From: Chimonanthus salicifolius
Lineage: Eukaryota; Streptophyta; Magnoliopsida; Laurales; Calycanthaceae
NCBI GenBank assembly: GCA_013350335.1
Contig: CM023532.1
Coordinates: 32,737,708 to 32,801,707 of the forward strand
Reading direction: 5' to 3'
DNA: 64,000 bases
The notes beneath the pieces were generated by a model. The model saw only the letters and a program-made list of their open reading frames with translations. It was not told where the DNA came from and searched no databases. Numbering within the stretch: the first letter of the stretch is position 1; every line of letters starts with the position of its first letter. Positions 35,452 through 48,600 of the stretch are shown here, in pieces. Both the position numbers and the translations under genes were made by a program.

Positions 35452-37996
35452 ATTTACCATGGTTGATTGTCCGTCCGCAGGTTTAGTCTACAGTGGGAAT
35501 TTCCATGGAGGGATTCAAATTGGCGTTAGGAAGGGAATATCTCATTCTCCTCGTACTGTCGCTAATGTCGCCGCCACTGACATCAGCTCTTCCGAGCAGG
35601 CACGTGCTTCCCTCATCCCCCTCTTCTTCAAATGAATTGGCTGTGAGCTAGTTTTGATGGATGGATTTTGAAATGGGGATTTTGTATTTCTGTAGAAGTT
35701 GAAGACCATGTTTGTACTTTTCATTGAAAGTAGGATTTTCAATGAACGTGGGACATGTTTAAAAATGAGATAGTTTAATTAAAAGATAAGGTCGTTTTCA
35801 ACTTATTTTTTTTTTATTTTTCTCCATCAGATGATAGGATTTTCAGTGAAGTTGTCCATTGATGCTTTGTGCAAAATGTAGATGTTCCTGTCTAAATGCT
35901 ATTTTCAAGGAAACCACATTCATGTTAGGGGATAAGAAAATTGTTTTTCCTTTTTTTCTTTTTTCTCTCTTAGGAAGCATACAATAAGATAAAAGGATGG
36001 GCCTAAAGTCTGGATTATCAGGCCACTATCATGGCTGAAAGAAGCCTCAAAATATTGTATTTGAATTCGTCTTTAATGCTGAAAGTTGCTCAACAAAATG
36101 GAACATTTAGCAGCCATTTCCACTTCCATCTCTCGCAACAATACTCTGTAGAGAGATGTTTTCACCTGTGGCTGTCGGAAAAAATACCTATATCAATATA
36201 TGTACATATCAAAGAATTAGATAAACTCAAGGAGATAGCCTACCTCTGGGAGATACCAAGCCCAACAGCACTTTGATCTCCATAGACACTCTTGTTTCTC
36301 ATCTCCTTCTGCTTCTGGTCTATTTCTTGTTATTCTTTATTGTTTAGATTTCAGGGCTTTGGATTTTTCATGAATGTGCAGATCGGCACTCCCTACTGAT
36401 CTGAGCAGAGATTCGAGCACTGTTAAATGACAAAACAGCTACTTTCTTAAAACGACTGCATGTGGATAACTTCAGTGTTAAATTACAAAACAGCTACTTT
36501 CTTAAAAGGACTGCATCTGGATATCTTCACAGCACAAGACATGTTTCTATGATTTCCTTGGAAAACTGCATTTCTTTTTGCATTGAATGTTGTAAATGTA
36601 TATCCAGATAACCAAAACAGGCCGGAATGTTTTGATGACTCCAAATCATGGGTTGGGAAAGTAATTCTATGAAAATGATAGGTCCCATATGTAGGCCCTC
36701 TATTGAAAAAAATTGGAATTTATTCAATATTTGATCCGAAATTTAGCACTTGAACTTAATTAAATATATCTTCATCCAAGCATTTGAGTGTTGCATCTAT
36801 CTCTCTCATGATAATTAACTGTTGGTCATTTCAAATGTTATCACACCAAAATGGCTAGATCAAATAATTCAAAGTTACACTGGTCTCCTGTATCTTGATA
36901 CTTCCTTGTATTTCAAAGTTTCATGTAATTACTGAATTTTCAGGCCCAAAGAGTTGCTGCTAAAGAAAACCAGCGTCCTGTCTATCCCTTTGCAGCTATA
37001 GTGGGACAGGATGAGATGAAACTCTGCCTTCTGCTGAATGTGATTGATCCAAAGATTGGTGGTGTCATGATCATGGGTGACCGTGGGACTGGGAAATCCA
37101 CCACTGTGAGATCTTTAGTAGACTTGCTTCCTGAAATTAAGGTAGTTGTCAGTGATCCATTTAACTCTGACCCAGAAGATCCTGAATCCATGGGCGTGGA
37201 AGTTAGAGAACGTGTAATGAGTGGCGAGAAACTCCCTGTTATGACCATGAAAATCACTATGGTTGATTTGCCGCTTGGTGCAACTGAGGATCGAGTGTGT
37301 GGGACCATTGATATTGAGAAGGCACTCACTGAAGGTGTCAAGGCATTTGAACCTGGCCTGCTTGCAAAAGCTAATAGAGGGATTCTTTACGTTGATGAGG
37401 TTAACCTTCTGGATGATCACCTTGTTGATGTGCTTCTTGATTCTGCTGCTTCTGGTTGGAATACTGTTGAGCGTGAGGGGATCTCAATTTCACATCCTGC
37501 ACGTTTTATCCTCATTGGTTCAGGAAATCCAGAAGAAGGGGAGCTCAGGCCACAACTCCTTGATAGATTTGGAATGCATGCACAGGTCAGGACTGTGAGG
37601 GATGCAGAGCTTAGAGTGAAAATTGTTGAAGAGAGGTCGCGCTTTGACCGCAACCCAAAGGAGTTTCGGAATTCATATACGGCTGAGCAAGAGAAGCTCC
37701 AAAATCAGATAACTGCAGCTAGGAGTTCTCTTTCTTCCGTCCAGATAGATCACGATCTCCGTGTGAAGATCTCAAAGGTTTGTGCTGAACTGAATGTTGA
37801 CGGGTTGAGAGGTGACATTGTAACAAACAGGGCTGCAAAAGCTTTGGCTTCTTTGAAGGGGAGAGACAAAGTAACTACTGATGATATAGCAACTGTTATT
37901 CCAAACTGCTTAAGGCATCGTCTTCGGAAGGATCCATTGGAGTCAATTGACTCGGGTTTACTTGTCATGGAAAAATTCTATGAGGTGTTTGGCTGA
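35181..37996 (+). CDS. CHLI: magnesium chelatase subunit I (chlorophyll synthesis ATPase)
   Basis: Three exons: 35181-35289, 35481-35599, 36944-37996. The join is 1281 nt, encoding 426 residues, against 424 remembered for Arabidopsis CHLI1. The AAA+ subunit of Mg-chelatase uses ATP to drive Mg insertion into protoporphyrin IX with CHLD and CHLH in the chloroplast. Residues 1 to about 60 are a Ser/Ala-rich transit peptide. [15 protein letters not shown] opens the mature domain, Walker A is GDRGTGKST (121-129), Walker B ILYVDEVN (223-230), and [19 protein letters not shown] (268-286) carries the sensor and Arg-finger region. Cys104, Cys195 and Cys356 align with the thioredoxin-regulated cysteines of CHLI1. 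The first in-frame ATG is 35181. Intron 1 is GT-AG. Intron 2 must use a GC donor (CAG then GCACGT) to keep frame. The gene looks intact. Confidence 0.96.
35407..35450. repeat. (CT)22 microsatellite in CHLI intron 1
   Basis: An uninterrupted CT run ending 30 bp before the intron 1 acceptor at 35480. It extends the pyrimidine-rich region upstream of the splice site, so length variation could affect splicing. Confidence 0.95.
36421..36530. repeat. tandem duplication, period 55 bp, in CHLI intron 2
   Basis: Two copies start tgttaaat at 36421 and 36476 and share acaaaacagctactttctta, then ggactgcat/cgactgcat and tggata-cttca. Divergence is a few substitutions. Confidence 0.85.
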
Positions 37997-40605
37997 GCAA
38001 CGTAACAATGGGATCAACTTAATTTGGGTGTCTACTTTCATGTTTCTGTTATCTTTCCTTCCACGGGATCTGCTATTAGGACAAGGTTAAGCTAGATTTT
38101 TTTTCTGTGGTGAAATACGAAAGTTGAAAGTTTATTTGCAAGGTGAGAGATTCAGAAAGATTTTAATGTCCCTCTGCTTAACAATTCTTCTTTGTACTTC
38201 CACAACAATTTTTCCTTGTAGTACTTTTGTGTTATTGTACACATTTATCTAATGAATGGATGAAGGGGATCGTGTCTTGGTGAATATCATATGAATTGAT
38301 AAATTCATCTTTTTTTTCTCTCTCATGTACATGCAGAATAAATAAAAATTGCAATTACAACTATGCAATGAGTGTTTATAAGGTTAGGACACAAACAGAC
38401 AATGCGATTTTAGGCCTCTGTTTCTATTCATTCATCACCATCATCAGCCACTAATCCCATCTATTTGGAGTCAGTGTTTTGATTTATACCTCTTCATTGT
38501 ACCTTGTCAAGAAACATATCCTATGTCTTCCAACAATCCATAGTATCCTTTTTTAACCTTCAAATTCCAAGTTTTTGAGGGCCCTCCTCTTCATCCTGAA
38601 TCAGAATCTTGAATTATCCGTGATTTCACTAGCATGCCTTTGCTGTTACCTCCATCAACACTGTCATTATTTTTATTTTCTTTTCCTTGGTTATGCCTCA
38701 ACTTGTCTCATTTTGCCTGTAAATTTTATTGCCTAAAATTGTTCTCAGATTTATTTACCATTGAATTGCCTTTTAATTGCAACTTGTCTCATTTTATTCC
38801 ACATGCACAAATTTTGGAATTTAAATAACAAACAGATTAAAAAATAAGTTCGGTTTCCACTTCTTAGGTAAAGCTACAGAAATATAGAATCTAGATTTTT
38901 CTAATATCCATTGCATCATGTGCATTGTTTTCAGTAGAAGTTCAAAATGCATTCCAATCTCCTTCCTTTCAACATGAAGAAGGTCCAAAGTAACTTCTAA
39001 TATTTGAAGAGTTGCATTACTAAAGCACCCTTGGCATTACTTACCAAGACAGCTAACTAATGTAGATGGTCTCAATTGGGCAAAACATTTGGAGGATCAC
39101 ATGGGAAGGGGTGGATGAAGTTTTATCCCGTTTTGCTAGTCTATCCTTGTAAGTTTATATAATAGTCATAATTGGACAAGATCACAAAGCTAAAATGATT
39201 AAAATAAGGATAAAACTTCACCCACTCTTCAATTCATGTGGTGCTTCAACTGATTGCCCACTTCCTTGATCATAGGTGCTTGGAATTGAGTTACATAATA
39301 GGGCTATACTTTGCGATACATGAAAATACATTGTAAAGTCTCTTCTAGAACTTCTAGAAATAAATTAGAGGTCTCAAGTTCAACTCTCCATGGAGTTTCA
39401 CAATAAATGAGACCTAGGTGATTTCATGTATCAATAAGATTAGTCACATCTTCAATATGAAATGAGGATACTCATGATATTGAAAAAAAAAAAAAAATGT
39501 CTTTTTGCATTAGAAGCATATGGAGAAACAGGTATGGGGGATACACACGTTCAGACTTGGCAAATTAAAAGCAAAAGGAAACAAATGTGTTCTTCTCGAA
39601 ATTGTAGATAAACCATTGTTTTAAAAAAAATAAGTTTAATTTAAATATCTTTGTCTATGTGATCTAAGCAAATAAAATAGAAGTTGGACTAGGAGCTCGA
39701 CTTCAACTGCTTATTTTAATGATCAATTTTTTCTAAAAAAATCTCACATCAGTAACCATATATTTAATTTTGTTGAGTCCTTAAGTACCACTTCATTGCC
39801 AAATGTCATTTAAGTCAAATCAAGTCACCAGAACCTCATGACTCAATTATGAAAACTTGGCATGGTTCTGTTCGTTGCGCTATATTTAATTTGATTTGAA
39901 TTTTTTTGTTGTTGATGATGCTTGGCCATTGGATAAACTACAATATTTGCAATAGGATGAAATGATACAAAAATCTCCATATCCTTGGCAAATTATGTTG
40001 CTACACTTCCCATACACATTTGCTCCAATCTCCATCTTGCACTGGGGTGTGCCCATACCATGGAAGAATTTGCATTGACCAATGGCAGATATCTAAGTGA
40101 CCCAAAAACATCATAAAAATGCAAAAAAAAAATGAAAAGTTTTTGTTGTAGAGTCATCGTATTAGAGACCAGTGGGCGACAACTCGATGGTCAACAACAC
40201 CTGTGTGGAAGAATTAATGTGAGAAAATTAGCAAGTCTGCAATCTCTAACTGGATCACTCTTCTGTGGAATTCTCTTTTCAGAAAAAACAGAGCCCCAAA
40301 AATACAACCCATAATTTGAGATTTACAAACCAGTAGTTTCAGACGGTATTGACAAATTTCAAATAGATCTTATACATTCTTTTATCTGCTCTCCCTTGGA
40401 CAGGCATATGTTTTAGAACAGAACACCAAGCATGTAAATTTCACATGGAAAGAGCAAATTACAGCCTTTTTGTCTCCCCTCGTTTGACTGGTAACAGCAG
40501 TTTTACCAAGAGAACAAAATTTACAAGAACTAATTGTTCATGAGCAATGGATGCCAGTTTTATTTTCTCCCCTGAAACAATCCACAATGAAATGGCTCAT
40601 GAAAT
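37997..40605. other. CHLI 3' region and spacer
   Basis: A polyadenylation-like aataaataaa lies at 38337-38346, about 340 bp after the CHLI stop. On the minus strand about 38430-38520 resembles an RTE LINE 3' end (gactccaaatagatggg followed by tgatgatgg). The remainder is an AT-rich spacer with no gene recognised. Confidence 0.4.
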
Positions 40606-43602
40606 TCATAGCATTGAATCCCCACTGGTAAAAGAGCTTTGCAACTTGAAATTAGGCCTCTGTACCTCAAACTGTGGAGGCTGCTGGAATACAACTGAAG
40701 CAGCATCGATCAAGATCCAAGCGGTTAAAGCCCATATCACGTACTTCTTGTTCTCTGCTTCAAAATCAAAGAAATGCAAAATGAACTTAATACCCATCCA
40801 TTCATTTGCTTCCCATCTCCGGCTTTCATCCTACATGTGCCATGAAATTAATTTTCAGAGGGTGAGAAGGAAAGAAAAAAAGAAGAAGAAATGGAACAAA
40901 GGAGGCTCAAAAGAGGAGAAAACAAGGTAGGGTAGAACCTTGAGAAACATCTCCAAAGGCGCATAGAATATATCCTCTACCTCGTCGGTATTCAGGATGG
41001 GCTTGAATGCTTTCTTGTCATAAAGCATACCAATCACGGGAACTACTGTCAGTTGATACTGTGAAGCAAATAGGACATAGACCGGCAGCTTAATCAATTG
41101 TCAAAACTAAACTTGACATTTTAACTCTTGAAAACATATTTGAAGCACAGTTCTATGAATCATACACTGAATATTAATATATTGTGGTTTAGCAACAGTC
41201 GTTAGGAAATCACCCTATACTGTCACTGCAGACCTTTTCATTTATTTCATTGGCATCCATGAATCCAAGAATATATCAAAAGAAGCAAAATCACCAACAG
41301 TCGGATATGCACAAATTACAAAGATCCCCTAAAGTAGGGGGAATGAACATTCAACTCTCCACTTGCTCTTTCGCAGAATCTACAAGTTCTAACATGCCTC
41401 CATCCTTATACTTCGAATAGTTAATCACTGGAAAAAAGGAGGATTTTATAAGAGAACACCTCCCTTGCTACACGAATGAATTATCAAATCATATACTAAT
41501 CGGTATACACAAAATGGACGGTCAAGATTTATGATGCAACTTACAATAGATAAACATATAATGTTCATTTATTTGATTATTACTGCTGTTATCAATCTCA
41601 ACCATTGGGTTGAAAAGTTATTTTTAGTTATTCCGCTGAGTTGAGTTTAATTATTCCATGAAGCATTTTTCCTTGAGACACCATATGTCCAATCGTGCAT
41701 ACTTTGAAGCTCAAATTTGCTCAGCAGATGATTATCTTCCAAATGATATTTTTGTATCCATCAGCCAGAATTTTTGCTTCCTCTCTTACCATGATTTTGT
41801 TAGTAGAATTCATTGTAGTACATATTGTTCTGTGACATAATGGTTTGTTTACTTTAGGAAGGCTATGGCATATGCTTAAGGTCCAATGATTTAGTAGGAG
41901 AAATTGTTTGGAATGTATCTGAAACGATCGCCATGTTTAGTTTAGCACAGTTTAAGATATATTCTGACCTATATCTAGGAATTTGAACATGGCATCCAAA
42001 ACGTTTAGTCGGGTACCAATCTTAGAGGGTCAGATCGACACTCATGGCAATATGAAGCTGTTTGCATTGCTAAAAATGCCGCAGGCTCAGTTTCATTCTC
42101 TAAGTAGATTAGGCACTGAAATAGAAAATGAAAGCACTGGATTCATGAAACTGAATCGGGTCATCTGTTGACATATGGAATGATGGAGATTGAATTCAAT
42201 AGAAAGTCCATTAAAATGGGATTTGGTGAATATAATAATTTGAGCTGAAGTGTTTATATTAATAAAGCACAAACAAGATATTTTACCTCTGATTGCAAGG
42301 TCAAGATCAAGATGGCAGCTGGCACACGGTCTTCTTCTTTTTTTCTAAAATCCATCACAGTTCTGATTTTAGGAAAAAAAAAAATAGAACTGTGACAGCA
42401 GCCATTGTAGGAAGCAATCCAATGTTAAGTAGAGTAATTTGTCACTCAAGATTTAAGAACCTAACGTCTCAACATAAATTACGGCAACATTGTTACAACT
42501 TACAAGTCATAAGAACATATGGTTTGTGGAATTGGGATGCAGTCTTAATAGAATTAGACAAGAATTTGCATCTTGCAATAAAATTCTTGAATCTGATCCA
42601 CCCAAACGAAGGATTTTACAACAGCAGAACCAGAATTTTTACTAAACAGTTAAATAAGTAAAAGGTAATTAGACAAGATAACACACCTTGGTGACGAAAG
42701 GTTGGAGGACAGTTACAATTGTAACTAGTGATGGATCCAAACCGATCTCTTCTTTTGCCTCCCTCAATGCTGTATCACAGTCATCTGCATCCCCTTCCTC
42801 CACCTTTCCTCCTGGCAGTGAAACCTCGCCTGCAAAAGATATCATCAAAGACATTGAGAGGGAACATTTATTTATTTTCAAAGGAACTTGCACACACCCA
42901 TGTTCTGACCTGTTTGGATGAATGCAAAAATAAGTAATTCTCTGAAAAAAGAACCACGTACAAGTAAAAATCACCAAAACCTTCGTCAGGAGATTTCCCA
43001 TCTAGAAGAGAGTTAAATCCGTTTCTATTTTAAATTTAAAAAAAAAAACTATTTTCCCAGTAAGTACTTCCCTTTCCTCCTGTAAGAAAACCAAAAGAGA
43101 TTCGATTTTTATTATTTTTCAATGCAATTTCTGCGCACCCATTTTTCTCGTTCGCTTAGATGATATCGAAGGAAAGTAATTTTCTTAACCATAACCATTT
43201 TTTCTCTTAAAAATGTTAAACCCAGAGTTTCTTTATAGTTTGAAAATAGTTAAATTCTGAGAAACTACTCCGGTTTGCAGCATTCTCCATAATCCAAATC
43301 AAAGAGAGGGAAGAATTGGGACACCTGAGTGGGATGATAGAGTAGAAGAGCGTTTGGTGAGGATGACACGGATACCGCCGGCATCGTCTTCAAAGAGGCA
43401 AATGAGAACCTGCAGCTCTCTTGGGTTTAGATTTGGGAATCGGGTCGGACGATAGGTTAAGACCCATTTGAGAAACGACCTTTGCAGCAGTATTATCTGC
43501 CTCTTCTTCTTTGTCTTCGATGTGGAGAGGAGGAGGCGGCTTGTAGTGGCGGAGCTGTAGGGCCAGATTTCTCAACCTTCGGCTTCCGCAGCTCGAATCC
43601 AT
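40606..43602 (-). pseudogene. CoA-type Nudix hydrolase, copy A, two frameshifts
   Basis: Four exon-like blocks: 43602-43325, 42829-42687, 41058-40939, 40830-40606. Intron phases equal those of copy B. The peptide starts MDSSCGSRRLRNLALQLRHY, with a NuCoA-type LTKRSSTLSSHSGEV run and a Nudix box from LPGGK to REAKEEIGL, then the C-terminal FFDFEAENKKYVIWALTAW region. Plant relatives (Arabidopsis NUDT11/15/22) hydrolyse CoA and its esters. Two lesions are seen against copy B. There is one extra base at about 43409-43411 in exon 1, after which the frame hits a stop within seven codons. There is also a net 4-base loss near 40800 in exon 4, with a TGA directly before the resumed frame. It lacks the mitochondrial-like extension of copy B. 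Either it is a decaying duplicate, or the assembly has errors at these points. Confidence 0.8.
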
Positions 43603-43745
43603 GGCCTCCCCTGTCCAGAACGTGTCACTGAACCAAGTCGAGTTAATATATTAGGGATATTTTCATAAAATTCTTCAAAAATCTAAAAATCAGTAAAATA
43701 TATCTCAATTTTTTTATCAGAGTGCAAGCTTCAGATGAAATCATC

Positions 43746-43820
43746 TTTCGTTGTAGACTCGCAGATAGATTTTGTCGTAGACTTGCAGATAGATTTTGTC
43801 GTAGACTTGCAGATAGATTT
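43746..43820. repeat. 24-bp tandem repeat, three copies
   Basis: Unit gtcgtagacttgcagatagat (plus ttt) is repeated three times, the last two identical. It lies about 150 bp upstream of Nudix copy A. The period is a multiple of three, so one minus-strand frame reads as repeated NLSASLRQ, but no gene is there. Confidence 0.9.
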
Positions 43821-43899
43821 AATTTGTAATCGTTGAACCACCATTTCTCATTTTTATTATCTTCTGACACCAATTTTTTTTTGTAACGAAAGTATAATG

Positions 43900-45631
43900 T
43901 GTTATTGACCCAATAACTCTAATTCTCCCAAGCATGCATCGTCACTGTTTACACAATCGACCAGGATAAGTCATTTGGTATCACCATTTTTACTTCACAA
44001 TTATCCGTTTCTTTCTCTGCATCATTTTCACCTAAAATTATGCAAAAACTCTATATATATATAAAAAAAAAAAGGAATTTGAGTATTTGGTAATTTCTTT
44101 CTCCTTTGATTTTTTATTAATTTTAAGTATTTAAATTCTTTAAATTATTTTATTTTTTCAATATTTTATATACATCTAATCTCTCATATATGAATTATAT
44201 TATATAGCCAATTGAGGGAGTAAAGTACATTTTTGGGTCTCAAGATTGTCATCCTCCAATTGATTTTAATGTCTTAGGATAGATGACCATATTCACTTTA
44301 GCTTTCATTTTAAGTTGTTGGTGCACCACGATTATGTCTTCCTCTAATAAGTCCATTAGTCTACCATATGCTAATGCAACAATTTAATTATGTTATTTTG
44401 ATGAAATAATATAAATATTTCTATTACAAATTTCCCAATCATCATTTATTAGAATGTTCTCTTGTGACAACATAATCTTCTGATGTTAGTATTTGATGAA
44501 GTCTATTTGATTTGGATGCTGATGGGCCATTAGCTACATTTCTACACATGCAAAGGAGGAATGAAACAATGAAAAAAAAATTATGCTTGCCAAATTGTAT
44601 CTCACCCCTCTTCTCATTCAAGTGGAGGCACCCCTCCTAGCTATGGTTTTCCTTGTTGTGAATCAAAGCTAAACTCATAATGCGTGATATAATACTTCTT
44701 CCGTCCCATTTTAATTATCTCGTTTGAAATATTTGTATTTTTTAAAAAACTCTCTACATAAAAATAGCTCTCCATGTGATCTCATCTATCTTCAACACAT
44801 TTTATACTGCTTCCAATATAAATGAGACAATTATTTTGAAATAATTCCAAAATTCATATAGGTCAACTAATTTGAGACAAAGGGACTAATATGTTATGTT
44901 AGACGTCTTGCATTTTTTTTTCTTTTTAATCTAGGTCACTAGAACCTAATTAAGAGATTCTTAGGGCAACAAAGCTTGAGCAGGGGTCAGCACCCCTCTT
45001 TTTAAGAGTTTGAGAGTTGAGCCGCTTATTTAAATTTTGCTAGGCATAAGGGTATTTTTTTAATTTTGTACATGATTTCGTCTATATATTGTATTTTGAG
45101 GGATTTTTAAAGGTTATTCGAATTTACCTGTATTTAGTGGCATGAGAGAGAGAATTGCAACCCCATTTTTGAAGATAGATAAATTAATTCTATTTCACCA
45201 TGAACATAGGCACACTGCTGAACCACGTAAATCTCCTTTTTTTTTTTTCTATTACTGCCTGTGTGTTTGCTACATCTTGGTTTTTTCCATTTTCAGCATG
45301 ATCATCATAATTCTTAACCTGTTGGATAGAACCTACACCACACAATTTTCCATTCTCTCTTTTTCTCGCAGGCAGTTGAGCAATCCAAGCTGCAAGTGAT
45401 GCTCATGCTTTAGAAGATACATGATTTGAAGATGCAATAGTTAAGTGAATTTACACATAACACAATCAGAAGTTAGTAATAATTTCAGATTTATTCACTT
45501 TTATTAGCTCTTAAATGTAGGCAGAAAATATTATACAATGTTAAACAAGCAAATAATTTTAACACAGAAGGCACAAAATCCGTTTTTTAAGTGTCTCCCT
45601 TGACACAACCACAATGAAATGGTCTAAGGGT
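43900..45631. other. spacer between the Nudix copies, no gene seen
   Basis: AT-rich, with poly-T and poly-A runs. Short frames (for example 45142-45399) have no recognisable content. Confidence 0.4.
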
Positions 45632-48600
45632 TCATGGCATTGAATCCCCTCTTGTACCCAAGATCTTGAAATTAGGCGCCTGTTCCTCAAACTGTGGTGG
45701 CTGCCGGAATACAATTGATGCAGCACGGATCAAGATCCCGGCCGTTAAACCCCATATCAAGTACTTATTGTTCTCTGCTTCAAAATCAAAGAAATGCACA
45801 ACATACTTCATACCCATCCACTCCCTCTCTTCCCACCGCCGGTTTTCATCCTGTATGTGCCAAGACATTAAATTTTTAGAGGCGGAAAAGGGAAAGAAAC
45901 TGGAACAATGAATTCCAAGCACGAACAAATAACAACAACAGCAAAACCTTGAGAAACATCTCCATGGTGCATCGAATATTGTATCCACCTCATCGGTATT
46001 CAATACAGGCTTGAATGCCTTCTTATCAGAAAGTATGCCAATCACAGGAACTACTCTTAGAAGATGCTGCAAAGTAGATAGGATAGAGACCCAGTGGACA
46101 AATTAAATATCACAATAAAACAAAGCTTGGCTTGTTAAATGTTTATTGAACTTCTTTTTTAGGGAAGGAACTGAGGTACTCTTCTCATTCACATCAGCAT
46201 CAGAAAATATCAATAAAAGCAAATTCTCAAACAGAATGATATACAAAGATAACAAAGATCTCCAAGCTAGCAGAAACGAAGATACATTGTCTCCATTAAC
46301 TGCAAGAAAGAACCTGCAATTTAATAAGTACCCATAACATGCCTTTAGCCACTTAGGTGAGGAAGATGGCTAATCTGTAGGAAAAGGAAGATTAAATGAC
46401 AATCTCTTCCTATACGTCCAAGTGAACAATAAAACTCTAATTTATCACTCCACAATGTTAGATGAGCACAAGCAGATGGAAAAATAAACAATAATATGGA
46501 AACAACTACAGATAATGTCTCTTCATTTACTCATACTGCTGTAGATGATGCCTAATCCCAAATGTCAGGTTGTAAAGTTTAGTTTTAGGAAGGTATTCAA
46601 ATAAGCTTTAGGTTTTAAGTGGGTATAGCAATGAGCATTCTTTCTAGAGACACCATCAATATTCCAATAGGCATTCAGAAGCCTGAATTTGCATAGCAGA
46701 TGAATATTCTCTAGACAATCTTCTTCAATTTTTTCTAAGAATTGAAGATATTTCTTGTATTTATGAGCTTCTGGGTCTTCTTATTCTTTACAAATAATTT
46801 TGTAGATAGAATTCACTGAAGAGGTAGTGTGTTCTGTGACATGATGATTCGTTCAACATGACATTCTGGGAATGATATTCTGGTGCTTGAGTGCATAAAC
46901 AAACCATGTAATTGGATATCTAGGTTTGATCAACATGACAAATTGGGAGACACTTGGATCCAACAAATTCTTAGGAAGACATTGAACCCAAGACATCTGA
47001 TTTCACTTTGACAATGAGAAGCGGTCATTGTACGCAAAATTGCCTTTGGTTGAGCTTCATTTTTTTAATAATTTGGTTGAACTTCATCGTTATATGTAAC
47101 TTTAAGTAGCTGAGGTACTATGAAGGGGCAAATGAATACGTTGAAATTGTAAAAATAAATAAAGAGTTCAAGACATTCAGTGACAGTCACACAGGGAAAG
47201 AATGAAAATTGAACTCAAGAAATGAAGCAAGAAAGAAAGCCCATGAGAACCTGGATTGAATAAAAACAGTGCAGTGTAACATTCACAAAGAACAATCCAT
47301 ACAGTTAGCTTGTGATAACTAGATCAAGATAAAAATGGTAGCTAAAGTAAGAAATCACCCACTATTAATTGGTATATTAAGGGTAAAGAGCTACTATTAC
47401 AATGTCTGCAAGACAGAAATCGAAACACATATGAAGAACAAAATTAACATTCTACTGGTCCTTATGAATACTCACAAGTATGTTACAAGAATACTTGGAC
47501 AGTACAGCTTATGAGAATGAAGCTCCAATTTACACTCAAAAGCATTGAATCTCATCCACCAACTTACATATTACAAATTTACACAACTATCAATTTAGTA
47601 AAGAGAGGTTGTGGGTTAAGTCCCATGGGTGTCAGACTGCAGTCGGTCCATGAAAATAACTTTCCAAATCCAAATATAAAAGCCAATTGATGAGATAAAT
47701 GGCTTAGACGATGACGATGTTAATTTAGTAAAGAGTAATTGAGTTAGAATAAGAAAACTCACCTTGGACAAGAAGGGTTCAAGGACAGTTACAACATTGA
47801 CAAGTGACGGGTCCAAACCGATCTCTTCCTTCGCTTCTCTCGTTGCTGTCTCACAGTCATTGGCATCTCCTTCCTCTGCCTTTCCTCCCGGCAGCGACAC
47901 CTCACCTGTGAGGATTACCACCCAGTTACAACAACAAAACCAAAAACATTCAATTTTTTTTCTTCTAATGAAACCACACAGACCCAAGTTCACTTTTGAA
48001 AATAATATATTGAAATTCATGTAGAATATGCTGAATTGAGAAGGAAAGAGCACTTCTTTTTTTAAATAACTCATAAGAAGTTTCGAGTTTTTCTTGGAGT
48101 ATGAAAAGTACTGAGACTATCAAGCAAAATTGTTAAGACTTCTACGGACTGAACAGAGACGTGAGTAGAAACAAAAAAAGAAAAAAAGAAGAAGATCAAT
48201 TGCTATTTACCGTCAATGGAATTCTCACACGTCCATGTTCTGTCCCGTTTGGATAAATGCAAAGGAAAGTCCTTTTTTCCCCGGGAAAATGACGACATTT
48301 GAAGAAAAATTGAGAAGCCCATTTCTACTTTCAGTCCTAAAACTATTTTTTCAATCAAGTACTTTTCTATTTTCATGTATAAAATGGAAAAGATGAGAGA
48401 GCGGAAAACCTGAGTGGGAAGAAAGATTAGAGGAGCGTTTGGTGAGAATGACACGGAGATCCCCAGCGTCGCCTTCAAAGAGGCAAATGAGAACAGCAGC
48501 TCTCTTGGGCTTGAATTTGGGCGGGTGGGGAATTGGGACTGTGGATTCAGCAAAACCCACTTGGGAAATGAACTTTCCGGCAGCATTTTCTCGCTCTTCT

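Noticed and set aside
37115..37420. Minus-strand frames opposite CHLI exon 3
   Set aside because: Shadows of the strongly conserved CHLI coding strand.
43643..43873. 76-codon frame with repeated NLSASLRQ
   Set aside because: An artefact of the 24-bp tandem repeat, whose period is a multiple of three. There is no gene context.
45632..46072. A separate 146-residue gene here
   Set aside because: It is exons 3 and 4 of Nudix copy B with the intervening intron read through, not an independent gene.
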